64,000 nucleotides of DNA from Dactylis glomerata (Eukaryota; Streptophyta; Magnoliopsida; Poales; Poaceae). The notes below the pieces were generated by a model. That model was not told the DNA's origin. It saw only the letters and a program-made list of their open reading frames with translations, and did no database searches. The DNA lies in contig QXEO01000338.1 in assembly GCA_007115705.1 (NCBI GenBank), positions 806,001 through 870,000 of the forward strand, written 5' to 3'. A program made the position numbers and the translations under genes. Below, one piece after another: positions 29,721-39,665 of this stretch. Position 1 is the stretch's first letter. Each line of letters starts with the position of its first letter.

Positions 29721-32700
29721 TGCGGGGGAAAGGGAGTTCGACACCCACGCCGTCTTGGTTGGATCAGTCGTGTGGATCTGGTGTTCTCGGGTGTCTTTGG
29801 TGGCATCGAAAGACAGCTCTGGGGCGTTCTGCTGCGCCGGTGGGTCGATGTCCATGATAGTGGCTTCCCGAATGTGGTGCAGCTCCTCGTGCACCCCGAA
29901 AGTCTGGGACATGTCGTTGAAGTCCTTGTCGCAGTTTTCTGACCGCGCAAAGCTGCCGCTGATCGTCAGTGGTCCTCTGTTTGCGGGCATCCGTAACTTG
30001 AGGTAGGCGTAGTGGGGTACTGCCATGAATCGGGCGAACGCTAGTCGCCCGAGGATAGCGTGGTACTGCGAGGGCCAGTCGACTACCTCGAATTCGATCT
30101 TCTCCTTTCTGAAGTTTGCTTTAGTGCCGAAGATGACGTCGAGGTGTATCGCCCCCAATGGGTACGTCGGATTTCCTGGGACGATTCCGTGGAAAGAAGT
30201 CTCTGTTGGCAGGAGATTGTTTAGTGGAATCTTGATCTTTCGCAGTGTATCTGCGTAGATGAGGTTCAAGCTACTGCCTCCGTCCATAAACACCTTTTTC
30301 GAGGTGAAGCCCCCTATTTGCGCCTCGAGAACCAGAGCATGGTGTCCTGGGCGTGGTATCTTCGGTGGGTGATCTGACCGATCGAAACCAATCGGATGTT
30401 CGGACCAATTCAGATATTCGGGAGTAGCTGGTGGCGCGTGTTCGGCGTGGAACACTTCTCTCGCGCGCTTTCGCCGGACTTTGTTCGTCGGGCGCCCCCT
30501 CTGAATCATGGGCACGAAACCTCTTGGTGGCGGGAACTCTTCTTCCTCGTTGGCCGGCTGTCGCTGCTCGGCTTGCTGGATCGTAGCGGCCTGGTGGCTT
30601 TGCTGTACGACGTTTGCTGGTGGATTCGGCAGTGGCGGTGGAGCGTTGTAGGCTATCGCCCCTGCCACTGGTTGCTCGACGTTCATTCTCTCCTGAAGTG
30701 CTCGGTTGAGGCGAAGGAATTCCCTGCACTCGATGAGGAGGTGTGCAGGTTTTCGTACTCCGTCCTTGTCGAGGTACGTGTGCCTTGGGCATCCGCTATC
30801 AAGCATCTCTTCTGCCGACAGCTGTGGCTGCCGGCGACGCCACTCCTTGCTGGGTTTCGAGTCACGGCTGCTACTGCCATAGTAAGTGTTTCCACGTCGC
30901 GGTAAGTCGCGATTGTCGTCGCGGTCTTCGTGCACGTAGCCAGCTGCTACCATGTCTACGTTCTCCGTGTTGTCGTAGCGGCTTCGGCGACCTTTCTTCC
31001 GGGATCCGGGATGGAATTGGTCCTTCGCATCGCCATCGCGTTCTGCTGATTGACGGCGGCTTCTGGGAGCCGAGATGGAGTCTTCGCCATCGGCCCATTC
31101 GTTCGCCAAACTCATGAGGTGGTCGATGGTTCTGGGCTTGCAGCGCCCCAGTTCCTCCTTGAAGTCACGCCGAAATAAGCCGTCCCGAAATGCATCGATG
31201 GCCCTTTCGGGCGAGATGTTTTCTGTCGTGTTCCGAAGGCTGATCCATCGTGAGATGTATGACCTCAGGTTTTCGCCGGTCTTCTGCACGCATAAGCGGA
31301 GCTCTTCGAACGACATAGGGCGTCGTGAGGTGCCTCGGAAGTTTGCGATAAACGCTTGCCGAAACTCTTCCCAGGAGCGAATGCTGTCTGGGGCGAGATT
31401 ATTCAACCATGCCCTTGCGTTATCTTTTAGGTGCAGCGATAACAACTGGAGAGCGTTGTCTCTGGATCCGCCGCTGATCTTGACAGCGGTCATGAAATCA
31501 TCTAGCCAAATTCGGGGATCCTGCTGCCCGTTGAATTTAACTATGCCGTCGCTGAGTTTGATCCCTCTTGGCAACGGTGCGGAGCGGATCAGAAGGCTGA
31601 AGCATTCTGCCCCGCAGAGTCCATCGCTGGCGCCGCCGAATGTTTCGGCCTCACGATCTCCCTCGAAGCGGCGCGCCTCGCGCCGCGCTCGTGCCTGGTC
31701 GACCCTGTTCTGGGCCAGACCGTGCCGAAGTTCTCCGTTGATGGGTTCGACCACTTGTGCTCGAGGTGCTGCGGCCGGCGCCGGTGCTGGGTGCCCCTCT
31801 TGCTCCGGCGGTGGTGCGACTCTTGTTGTTGTCGCGCCATGATCTGAGCCAGGCGTGCTTTGTAGCACCCTTACTCCTTCGAGTGCTAAATTTCGCAGAT
31901 GTCGCATATGTTCATCGCCATTAGATGCGTTTGCGGCAATGTATGCCACCGCACCCATGATTGCTGCTTCCTTGGTTTTGGGCATCAAATCGGCCCCATT
32001 GAATTCTGCCTCCAGGTTTCGGGTGATATTGTGCATATCGGCCCCGGGCTGAGTGCGCGATCTCGATCGGCGTTGAACGCTCGATGAATAGTGTGATGAC
32101 CTTTCCGCCCGCCTTTTGCTGGACGCGTCGGCCTCCTCTCTGCGCCGCTCCAGCACTCGCCTATCAGCGCTGATCTGATCTTTCTGTTCCTGGACGACAA
32201 ATCGCAGTGCAGCTAGGTCGCTTGGGCTTGGGTTGGGACCGAAATTTACTTCGCCCGCATAAACCCTCCTTGCGAACCGAATTTGATCGTGCGTGAGCAC
32301 CTGGCGTCCGCTATCCGCCCGGCTTCGGCCGTCGTTCTCGTTTCTGTCGGCATGCGATGCCATCATGCAATGGCCTCCGGGCCATGGGGTCGAATCGTCG
32401 CTGATTTCGCCCAGCGCTGGAGGATAGACGTCGTCACTTTCGACGTAGGGTTCGACCTCGATCATGAAGTCAGAATCATAATCGGCTACATAGCCATCAC
32501 TGGATGCGTTAGATTCGCATAGTGAGGCGGTGCTTGCCGAATTGCCAATTTTCCCCTTAGCTTCGGGGTAGACGTCGTCGTCGTCGTCGGAGCACGTGTA
32601 GTCCGAGTATAACCCCTCGACGTCGTCAGGATCATATGGTGCGGTGCGAAGCGTGAGGGCGTTGAGAGCCCGATCGCACTCGGATATCGTTGGGTAGATA

Positions 32701-33167
32701 GCTGCTGTACCTCCCCGCGGATCTTCACAGCCGGCGATCTCATGGAGTGAGGAATCTCCGGCGCCCACGTAGTGGTATGCGTCGCAGTCGACGCAGTATG
32801 CGGTGGTCGGGGATGGAGGCGGATCTTCGAAATCATTCGACCCTACTGATGGGGTCGAAATCTTCAGTCTCAGCTCCTCCTTTGACGGCGCTAGTGACGC
32901 GCCTGCCGAGGATTTGCCCCTGACGGATGGTGGTGTCGTCGCTTCGGCCACGAGCGGAGCCGATTCGCCGATGGAGAGCAGTTCCATTGCTCCATTGCTG
33001 TCCACGTGGAAATTGAACAGTCCGAAAGCCATGTCATAGCCTTCGGGCGCTGCTCTTGCCGTGCTTGGGATGGGGTCGATGGCGCTCATCGTCGAGGTGG
33101 GGTTGATGGTGCCTGGCAAGACGCCATCGACGACAGTCGAATCGACGGCGCCAGTCTCGAGCTCCAT
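29718..33167 (-). CDS. gag: Tat-A gag-protease
   Basis: 1149 aa from the ATG at 33167, the first after the primer-binding site. The frame is open upstream through a repeat encoding VGIAAPTN-like units and into the LTR, so the start is uncertain. A long acidic, low-complexity N-terminus precedes the gag domain at about 530-690 (LSDGIVKFNGQQDPRIWLDD, then RSWEEFRQAFIANFRG). A degenerate zinc-knuckle-like segment (CPRH ... AHLLIEC) lies at about 790-815. The aspartic protease at about 935-1060 has FMDGGSSLNLIY as active site and HAILGRLAFARF. The DGG at the protease site is a Tat-type variant. Expected role: particle assembly and polyprotein processing. The stop is an in-frame UAG before pol. 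Confidence 0.88.
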   Translation of the reverse strand: MELETGAVDSTVVDGVLPGTINPTSTMSAIDPIPSTARAAPEGYDMAFGLFNFHVDSNGAMELLSIGESAPLVAEATTPPSVRGKSSAGASLAPSKEELRLKISTPSVGSNDFEDPPPSPTTAYCVDCDAYHYVGAGDSSLHEIAGCEDPRGGTAAIYPTISECDRALNALTLRTAPYDPDDVEGLYSDYTCSDDDDDVYPEAKGKIGNSASTASLCESNASSDGYVADYDSDFMIEVEPYVESDDVYPPALGEISDDSTPWPGGHCMMASHADRNENDGRSRADSGRQVLTHDQIRFARRVYAGEVNFGPNPSPSDLAALRFVVQEQKDQISADRRVLERRREEADASSKRRAERSSHYSSSVQRRSRSRTQPGADMHNITRNLEAEFNGADLMPKTKEAAIMGAVAYIAANASNGDEHMRHLRNLALEGVRVLQSTPGSDHGATTTRVAPPPEQEGHPAPAPAAAPRAQVVEPINGELRHGLAQNRVDQARARREARRFEGDREAETFGGASDGLCGAECFSLLIRSAPLPRGIKLSDGIVKFNGQQDPRIWLDDFMTAVKISGGSRDNALQLLSLHLKDNARAWLNNLAPDSIRSWEEFRQAFIANFRGTSRRPMSFEELRLCVQKTGENLRSYISRWISLRNTTENISPERAIDAFRDGLFRRDFKEELGRCKPRTIDHLMSLANEWADGEDSISAPRSRRQSAERDGDAKDQFHPGSRKKGRRSRYDNTENVDMVAAGYVHEDRDDNRDLPRRGNTYYGSSSRDSKPSKEWRRRQPQLSAEEMLDSGCPRHTYLDKDGVRKPAHLLIECREFLRLNRALQERMNVEQPVAGAIAYNAPPPLPNPPANVVQQSHQAATIQQAEQRQPANEEEEFPPPRGFVPMIQRGRPTNKVRRKRAREVFHAEHAPPATPEYLNWSEHPIGFDRSDHPPKIPRPGHHALVLEAQIGGFTSKKVFMDGGSSLNLIYADTLRKIKIPLNNLLPTETSFHGIVPGNPTYPLGAIHLDVIFGTKANFRKEKIEFEVVDWPSQYHAILGRLAFARFMAVPHYAYLKLRMPANRGPLTISGSFARSENCDKDFNDMSQTFGVHEELHHIREATIMDIDPPAQQNAPELSFDATKDTREHQIHTTDPTKTAWVSNSLSPA

Positions 33168-33411
33168 CGGGCTGGTGTGGACGATGGCCGGCACAGCGAT
33201 GCCGGCGAGGGTGTCGATGCCGATCTTGGAAGTGGTGTCGTCGTTGGTTGGTGCAGCGATGCCGACGGCAGTGCTGATCTTGGCGGGGGTGTCGACGTTG
33301 GTCGGCGCAGCGATGCCGACGGTAGTGTCGATGCCGATCTTGGTTGTGGTTGGTGATGGAGCCGGCGAATCCGTAGATCCAGATCCCGTCGTCCCCACGG
33401 TCGGCGCCAAT

Positions 33412-33959
33412 TGACGAGGTTTATCCCCGGCAATGCCCATGTCGAAGGGCTTTCGATCTAGGAAGCGTATTGGGAACCTGGCGAACTCGACGGCGATCAG
33501 ACGAAAGCAGTGGGACACGAGGATTTACCCAGGTTCAGCCCCCTCGAAAGGTAAAAGGCCTACGTCCTGCTTGTCTGACTTAGTATTGATGTGGTGATGG
33601 CGATGATGGTGTTACAATGGAGGCGTAGATTGGATCTAGCCGAGGCAGAGAACTCTAGGTTATCGAGCGCTCCGGCGTGAGGTGGGTGGAAGTGAATCTA
33701 GGGTTTCGAGACCTCCCTCCCAGTCTTTTATATGTCAAGACTAGGTCTCAGGAGTGTCTCTCAATGCCCAATACAAATCGGATCAACCGAGGACTAGTCT
33801 AACATGGACTCCTCGAAATCTTGCTTGTGCACCAAGTATTGCTCCTGGGCCGCGCCGAGCCACTGCCTTGATAGGCCCCGAAAGCCTTCTGTGAGACACC
33901 CTTCCTAGACCGAAACCAGGTAGGCGAATATCGGGGGCCCGTTTGTCATTCCTTCGTCA
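33412..33959 (-). repeat. Tat-A 5' LTR with adjacent primer-binding site
   Basis: 548 bp. TATA box CATATAAAAG on the minus strand at 33734-33725. The primer-binding site TGGCGCCGACCGTGGGG is at 33409-33393 on the minus strand, two nucleotides inside the LTR. TSD GGCAT at 33960-33964. Confidence 0.92.
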
Positions 33960-34200
33960 GGCATCCACGCCTGAAAACTGGTAGTTCTTCTTCCATAACT
34001 TGATCAACTCCACCATGGTTTTCTTACCCCATTTAGCAATAATAATATAAGTGCAATGCAATATAAAAGGGGTATTCCAATATCTTGTGCCTGTAAATAA
34101 ACACCTGCAAAGATCAAAGCACAAGATTAATAGATAATGTATTATTATGAAACACCAAAATCACATCGAGCGGAAATGCTCTTTCAATCTCCCCCTTTTT
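33960..34200 (-). repeat. Copia 3' LTR, proximal part, with polypurine tract
   Basis: The minus strand reads AAAAAGGGGGAGATTGAAAG (34200-34181), the typical SIRE/Opie-type polypurine tract, and then the LTR, which runs to the Tat-A insertion. The expected TG at the LTR start reads AG, consistent with decay. Confidence 0.6.
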
Positions 34201-34639
34201 GGTGTTTGATGACAATACACAATTTTGCATGATTCATACTTATAAAATATAGATGGAGCTCCTCCTATCCATGTGCTCTATTTGAAATTTGCATTTGAAT
34301 ACAAAGGACACATCGACTAAGAGAACTCCCCCTAGATTTTATAACATGATTCACATGTGCACAAGATATTCAATAAGCATATATGTAGCACACAATAATA
34401 ATATAGAATAATAGTAGGATCATAACAAGACTACTACACACATAGCATATAGCACATAGTTTAACCACACCATAGTAGACGACATAAAACGGAGTTCCAC
34501 AACACAAAGCCAACTAGAGTTCAACAAATGGGACACAAGCAAGCAAATGGGATAAAAGCTTGTGACCCGACCAAATCCAAATGGAATCTCATGCAAATAG
34601 GACTTCTCCTCCTTTGGAATCAAGACGCCAAAAAGGGAG

Positions 34640-36170
34640 AGAACACAACGAGATCACTCGTCGAACTCGGCAAAGTCCTCATCGTCCTCCTCTTCTCCTT
34701 CACTTCCATCTTCATCGTCATCTTCCTCTTCATCATCCTCCTCAATGGCTTCCTTGCCCTTGGATGTGACCTTCGCCAACTCCTTCCAATAAAAGGAGGC
34801 TCCTTCATTCCACTTGCAAAGGAGAAGGTGTCCTCGGAGTTGACTTGCTCTTCGGTCAAATCTTGAGTGCTTGCACCCTTGCCCTTCTCCACAATCCTCA
34901 AACGAGCATCCAAGTCACGTTGCTTCTTACAGAGACACTTGCGCTCAACATAGTCATCATATTGGGTGTGGCGAATAACATTGTTCATGCAAAACAATGC
35001 CTTTTGCCACCACTTGAGCTTCTTGATTTCTTGACCCATGCCACTACTTGGAGGATCCGCATTCTTCCTTCTGCAACCACTATCATAGCGGTTGCCACCC
35101 AAATCTCCACTCAAAGCACTAGGAGTAAAAGCACGTGAGGTGCTAGTCATCAAATGAGCGGCCTTCTTGTAGAGGTTGATGAGCTTGTGTTCCTCCACAC
35201 CTTCAAACGAAATCTCTTCTTCAATATCAATCTCTCCCTCAATCCCCTTGTCCAAAAGGGCCTCAGGATATATGGACCATAATGGGGAATGTTTCTATCA
35301 AGCATAGCAAGGTGCATCTATGAAAATATGAAGTGCATCACATCGAGATCCATTCCAACACAATCCACACCGGCCTCAAAGGTAAGATGGGCATGGTGGA
35401 GAAGATACACAAGACCACCTCGAATGGAATCATAGTTGCCACCACTTGGAGAGATGTTGGCATGGAACATGCGGAGCAAAATATCATAAAGTGGGAGAAG
35501 ATTGGTAGTTTCTCCCGCTTTTCCCCCGGGGATGTAGAGTGACTGAATCTTCTTCTTGTTGTACTCGGAGGTGTCAAGATGCATCCGGTAACCTCATGGA
35601 GAGTGAATACCATCAAATTTGTAACCCAAGAGCTTCCCAAAGCGAGTGAAGGTAGAGTGCCTCCTTACTGCATCAGTCATCCAAGTGAACCCAATCTCAT
35701 CTTGAGTGTCAAACTCCAAGGTGGCAATGAACTGCTAGATCAACCTTGGACGATAGTCTTGCTTGATGACCATAATCTTGTGCAGCCCCATCTTCTCAGT
35801 GACCCACAAACCATCTCCAAAATACTCATCCTTGGGCAAGAGCTCTGTCTGTATACTTCATGAGGCATACCTTGGTGAAAATGGGTGCATAAATCTGCTC
35901 ATATATCCTCTCGTGCTCGAAGCGGTAGAAGAATGTGCTCGTGATATCCCTAGGCATGGGGTAGAACTTCTGACGGCAGAAGACATGGTATTCTTTATTT
36001 TAGAATTTCTTGAGGTCATCGGCATTGACAAACAAGGCCTTCTTCTTTCTTTCTAAAACCTCTGCTTCTTGGTGGCAGCGGCTAAACGAGCATCTTGAGC
36101 TTCTTTGCGGCGGCCAATAGAGGGATCAATATACCGTACCCTCTTGAGACGTGACCCACCTGTGAATCAG
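34640..36170 (-). pseudogene. Decayed ORF downstream of Copia pol (env-like/ORF3 position)
   Basis: Several minus-strand frames can be read in series with frameshifts and stops: a stretch with GLWVTEKMGLHKIMVIKQ near 35800, one with SLYIPGGKAGETTNLLPLYD near 35500, then PHYGPYIL near 35280 and a C-terminal basic, Lys/Arg-rich part to about 34640. The composition and the motif order (short conserved blocks, then YGPYIL) resemble the plant 'putative transposon protein' ORFs found in retrotransposons. Its place after RNase H and before the polypurine tract is where SIRE/Maximus elements keep an extra env-like ORF. It cannot be expressed as an intact protein. The identity is inferred from position and remembered family resemblance. 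Confidence 0.45.
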
Positions 36171-37316
36171 CAGTAGAAACATAGCACAATAGGTAAGCAT
36201 GCATGTCAGAGGATCAAACACAATAGCCGAGAAAGAAAACAAACATGGAAATTTGTGATCTATACCAGCTATTTCTAGACTCAGGTCGGCTTTAGCCGGT
36301 CTAACCGGCTTTAGCTGGACCAGATGATGAATCTATGAATATCATGGATAGGCCACCAAATTGCATCTATGTTTTCAAACTAGGCTAATGTAGGACATGG
36401 ATCAATTCCTATTACTCCAGAGATCGACAAGTACCCAAAAAAATTCTCTTAACCATAACCCTAGGAAAAGCCTAGAGAGAGAGAGAGAGAGGAGAAGAGA
36501 GAGAGGCGGGAGGGGTACCCTAATCCATGGAGGAAGAAGGCGCCAGAGGAGAGGAGCCGGCCGGGGAGGAGCTCCGGTGGCCGGAGGAGTGCAAGACGCT
36601 GGTGGCAGCGACTTCCACTGCAGAGAGGCGGTTTTGGTTTGGTGGAGAAGGGGACGTGGGGGAAAAGTGAGGGTAACCCTCACTCCCATGGTCCTTAGTC
36701 AATATGGGAAGAAACCGCTGGACCGGCTTTAGCCGGTATGGGGACCGGCTTTAGCTGGCCCACCGGCTTTTTCCGGGTAAGTCTGGCTAAAGCCAGTCTA
36801 GATAGGAAAAGATGGAATCAAGGAATTCAGAGCATGCATGAAAAGAGAAAGAGTGATGTTGGCAGAGATAAGTAGGCTTGGGATGGAATACAAACATGGA
36901 GTGGTTCTCAACACTTGATGTTGCAAGAATCAAGAAATCATCGGAATAACAACGCATGTTCCTTCCTATATCAAAAATAAAGACAAAGATGAATAAAGCT
37001 TAGTAAGGCCCAAATAAGATTTGCAATGAATGAACTCTTCGAAAAGAGAAGGTCAGTGGCCGAGCCCACCATGTATGAGTGGTTTGGCATTGGACCGCGA
37101 AGATGTATCTTGGGTCCATAACCAATACTCGTCAGTCAATCTCACATATCACAAAATGATATTAAGAGAATGATTTTGTTACTACCGGCATTATGGGGGA
37201 GGGATAGCCCAATTAATTAGACCGCACTCCCCTATCTCCATGCCCACACCTAAACCTCATAAATAGTATTGAAATATAGGTGTATTTGCAAGATTCTCAA
37301 GCCACACTCCTTGAAT
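36171..37316 (-). other. Copia non-coding region between pol and the downstream ORF
   Basis: Contains seven near-palindromes of the CCGGCTTTAGCCGG type (36286, 36305, 36723, 36745, 36763 and 36783, plus half copies), a (GA)n tract at 36474-36507 and a GC-rich stretch at 36520-36690. No gene seen. Confidence 0.6.
36474..36507. repeat. (GA)n microsatellite
   Basis: About nine uninterrupted GA units followed by an imperfect GA-rich tail. Confidence 0.85.
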
Positions 37317-38030
37317 CAATGATATTCAGCTCATTACTCAAATATCCAAATCTTGCTTTATCAAGGGGCTTCGTGAATATATCAGCAAGTTGATACTTGG
37401 TGCAAACCTATTCAAGATCAATATCACCACGAGCAACATGATCTTTAATAAAATGATTCCAGATCACAATATGCTTGGTTCTTAAATGTTGCACCAGATT
37501 ATAGGCTATCTTGATAGCACTATCATTGTCACACAAAAGAGTCACTTTGTCAAGGTTGACACCATATTCCTTTAAAGTTTGCCTCATCCATAAAAATGGA
37601 GTGCATCCACTTGCGACGGCAACATATTCGGCTTCAGTGGTGGAGAGAGATACGCAATTTTGCTTCTTAGATGACCAACACACCAAAGACCTACCAAGAA
37701 ATTGGCAAGCCCCGGAGGTTGATTTCCTATCATCCTTGTCACTGGCCCAATCCGAATCCGTGTAGCCACAAAGACAGAAAGTTGAGCCTTTAGGATACCC
37801 AAAGCCCATAAGTTGGGGTATGAACTAAATATCAAAAGAACCTTTTGACCGCTACAAGTTGGATTTCTTTAGGAGCGGCTTGATACCTTGCACACACACC
37901 TACACTCAACATAATATCGGGTCTAGATGCGCAAAGCTAAAGAAAAAAGAACCGATCATAGAACGGTATACCTTTTGATCCACATCTTTACCATTGGGAT
38001 CAAGTTCAAGATGACATTTAGTGGCCATTG
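37317..38030 (-). pseudogene. pol: Copia RNase H and pol C-terminus, broken
   Basis: The minus strand reads from the connection region (MATKCHLELDPNGKDVDQKV) through RNase H: GYTDSDWASDKDDRKSTSG, STTEAEYVAVASG and LLCDNDSAIKIA supply the acidic residues. It ends with the Copia signature QLADIFTKPL. A frameshift lies near 37900 and a premature stop just before VCTKYQ near 37410. It joins the RT part at 62032 once Sab-1 is removed. The duplicated pentamer GTGTG (minus strand CACAC) lies within codons. Confidence 0.8.
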
Positions 38031-38035
38031 GTGTG

Positions 38036-38716
38036 TGATACGTGGTTGATGACCAGCCCGTTGGGAACCCCAAGAGAAAGGTGTGATGAATATAGCAGCA
38101 AGATTTTCCCTCAGTTAAGAAACCAAGGTATGTCGATCTTGGAGAGGAGAGACAAATGACTGAAGGTGATGCGGACTGGCTTAATAGCACTCCAACAAGG
38201 GCGCCGTTTACGACACTTGTTGACTCGTCTTCGGCCAGTAGCAACGCGAAACCTGCACACACACAACCAAGTACTTTGTTCCCAACTTACTATGAGGTTG
38301 TCAATCTCACCAGTTTGCTTGAAACAAAGGGTATGAGTGTATCGAGTGGAAAACAGTGAAAGTATGCGAGTAAAGTAAACAGTGCGAGTAAAGTAAACAG
38401 GTGATAGCAATATGATGGAAATAGGACCGGGGTCCACAGTTCACTAGCGGTGTCTCTCCATAAGATAAAATAACACATGATGGGTAAACAAATTACACTT
38501 GGGCAATTGATAGAATAAAGATAAACGTGATATGTAAAGAAGATCACTATGCGATTTACTCTGGGCATTACAACAAAATACATAGACCGCCATCCAACTG
38601 CATCTATGACTAATAATCCACCCACGGGGATATCATCCGAACACCCCATGAGTATTAAGTTGCGAACAACAGATAATTGCATTAAGCAAAGTGTGTAATG
38701 TAAACAAAGCATATGC
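38036..38716 (-). repeat. Sab-1 3' LTR, first part
   Basis: 681 bp of the 3' LTR up to and including the TATGC target duplication (38712-38716) of Tat-C. Confidence 0.88.
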
Positions 38717-39611
38717 TGTCGGTGTTATGGATACCGGGGTATCCCGGTCCACCTGCTCCTGGGCCACGTCATCGGCCCATCTTCAAGATCAACGACCCAA
38801 GCTACGGAGAAGACCCTCACGAGGAGGCGCCTCGTGAGGAGAACGACGACACAAACGGCTAAGGACCAGAAGACCTCCTCACGAGCCCCCGCTGGTGAGG
38901 ACAGGAAGTACGCCCACGTCAGCTCAGCACGTTTGCGTGCAGAGCAAGAAGATAACGGGCAGAAGACCGCGTATCGCCCACGCTACCCCCGACAGGGAGG
39001 AGACCAACTTTTGCTGTGCCTGTCCAAAGCGGCACAGTGGTTGTTGGCCACCCCCCTAAAAATAGCGTGGACAGTGCAGGGCGCCAGAGGAGGACGTCAG
39101 CTTCCTCCACCCACTCCTGTGGACCGGCGCCACTACCCTACGAAGACCAAGTCTACAGAGGAGCGTAGTCTACAGCTGTCCACCCTTCCTTGGCCATATG
39201 TGTGGCAACCCCTTCCCCAAGAAGATGAGGGGAAGGAGGACCTTGGCGATATAAAAGGAAGGGAGGCCACTCCTTAGGGAGGATCTGATCTTCTCCAAGT
39301 GGCTAGCTGGGCACGCAGGTTCTTCAACCTCTGGCCAGCTAGAGCTTTGTAACCAAGGCCTTGTACTCCTCGCGAGGTGTCGCGTTGCAATACAAGAAGG
39401 CAGGAAGTAGGGGTTTTACCTCACCACGAGGGCCCTGAACCTGGGTAAAGCTCGGTCTCCCTCTCTGCAGTGCGTTGCGCGTTCGACAATCGAGGCTTCC
39501 GTCACCGTGTTTCGTTGCGATCTAAGATCTCACACGTTCAGCCCCCTGCGTTCGAATCTTTGGGTCCGTCGCGTGGTACCCCGTGTTCTTGCGACACGAA
39601 ATCCATCGACA
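38717..39611 (+). repeat. Tat-C 5' LTR with adjacent primer-binding site
   Basis: 895 bp. TATA box GATATAAAAG at 39248-39257. CTC(G/A)(C/T)GAG copies at 38816, 38831 and 38878 lie upstream of the TATA box and one at 39369 lies downstream. The primer-binding site TGGCGCGCCAGGTAGGGG starts at 39614. Confidence 0.92.
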
Positions 39612-39665
39612 TTTGGCGCGCCAGGTAGGGGGCTGTGGTGTGTTTTCTTCTAGATCTGCTTCGAC

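Larger units (their letters stand above)
4516..33959 (-). mobile_element. Tat-A: Ty3/Gypsy Tat-lineage retrotransposon containing Tat-B
   Basis: It has 548-bp LTRs at 4516-5063 (3') and 33412-33959 (5'), both starting TGACGAGG and ending CTTCGTCA, and a 5-bp TSD GGCAT at 4511-4515 and 33960-33964. Removing Tat-B (13464-28594 plus one TSD copy) leaves about 14.3 kb. Order in element direction: 5' LTR, primer-binding site, gag-protease, UAG, RT-RNase H, second RNase H, integrase, 27-bp repeat array, antisense genes, 61-bp repeat array, polypurine tract, 3' LTR. The second RNase H and the antisense ORFs downstream of pol are hallmarks of the Tat lineage (RIRE2/Grande/Retand group). I count 4 LTR differences in 548 bp, about 0.3 My at 1.3e-8 substitutions per site per year. 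Apart from the Tat-B insertion its coding frames are open. Confidence 0.92.

Noticed and set aside
33393..33409. Possible tRNA gene fragments near 33393, 27657, 39614 and 56354
   Set aside because: These are primer-binding sites complementary to tRNA 3' ends, with no cloverleaf or internal promoter.
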